Shown here: piece by piece, positions 63,901 to 64,000 of the stretch | How the letters are laid out: each line of letters starts with the position of its first letter | Position numbering within the stretch: the first letter of the stretch is position 1 | DNA from: Isoperla grammatica | Taxonomy: Eukaryota; Arthropoda; Insecta; Plecoptera; Perlodidae | Direction of reading: 5' to 3' | Length of the DNA: 64,000 nucleotides | NCBI GenBank assembly: GCA_945910005.1 | Contig: OX246741.1 | Location: 2,032,001-2,096,000, forward strand | Translations under genes and position numbers: made by a program | Notes under the pieces: generated by a model | What the model was told of the DNA's origin: nothing | Database searches by the model: none | Seen by the model: only the letters and a program-made list of their open reading frames with translations

Positions 63901-64000
63901 AGTACTAACATGCAGGTAGGTAGATGATAAATTTACAAGATACGTACGAAATGAAACCAATGTCTCGAAGTACACTAAGGTGCCACCTGGAGCAAATTAC
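57907..64000. other. Non-coding stretch upstream of Tollo
   Basis: No gene is recognised. It contains G or C runs (58806-58821, 61595-61611, 63199-63214), a GT run near 58869-58886 and G-rich patches at 61444-61500 and 61998-62025. A GC-richer segment at 63220-63700 has CpG and CCAAT-type motifs but no clear exon. Frames are short and lack known domains. Confidence 0.5.

Overview
This is eukaryotic, arthropod-like genomic DNA, most likely from an insect or a close relative. It is AT-rich, full of short non-autonomous transposons and tRNA-derived SINE pieces, and carries several tandem arrays. Only one protein-coding gene can be recognised with confidence: a complete single-exon Toll receptor on the minus strand (52858-56733, 1291 residues). 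Its N-terminal half and its cysteine cluster identify it as an ortholog of Drosophila Tollo (Toll-8). This assignment rests on remembered family features, not on a search.

Layout. Positions 1-5148 are non-coding, with a GC-rich block near 1340-1600, a SINE-like piece near 3270-3510, a GC-rich block open on both strands at 3963-4458, and a small MITE at 4682-4835. An 82-bp satellite of 15 copies occupies 5149-6380. From 6381 to 20644 there are a tRNA-derived SINE (7708-7820), a candidate recursive splice site (8638/8639), a perfect 142-bp inverted repeat (12144-12516), another small MITE and a 3.0-kb element with roughly 280-bp terminal inverted repeats (13733-16742). A 136/140-bp satellite of 13 units lies at 20645-22436. 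A MITE (25073-25221) and a hAT-type element with perfect ends and an exact 8-bp target duplication (25905-26924) follow. A 119-bp array ends against a second hAT-like terminus (28792-29628). Positions 29629-45367 are gene-poor and include an unusual inserted 66-bp copy with duplicated flanks (36615-36760). A 30-34-bp minisatellite lies at 45368-46095 beside an exon-like GC-rich block. The Tollo gene follows, with a GC-rich 5' leader that carries upstream ORFs, then a minisatellite with 95-bp higher-order units and a second SINE copy 0.6-1.2 kb upstream of the ATG. The last 6 kb is non-coding.

How it works together. The receptor is the only functional unit that can be read. It combines a secreted leucine-rich-repeat ectodomain, one membrane span and a cytoplasmic TIR domain. 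Long gene-poor flanks fit a developmentally patterned gene, so regulatory DNA for Tollo may lie among the mobile elements, although no enhancer can be identified by eye. I found no CRISPR array, operon, intact transposase, reverse transcriptase or new multigene system. The most unusual content is structural: near-identical satellites, perfect inverted repeats and clean transposon boundaries.
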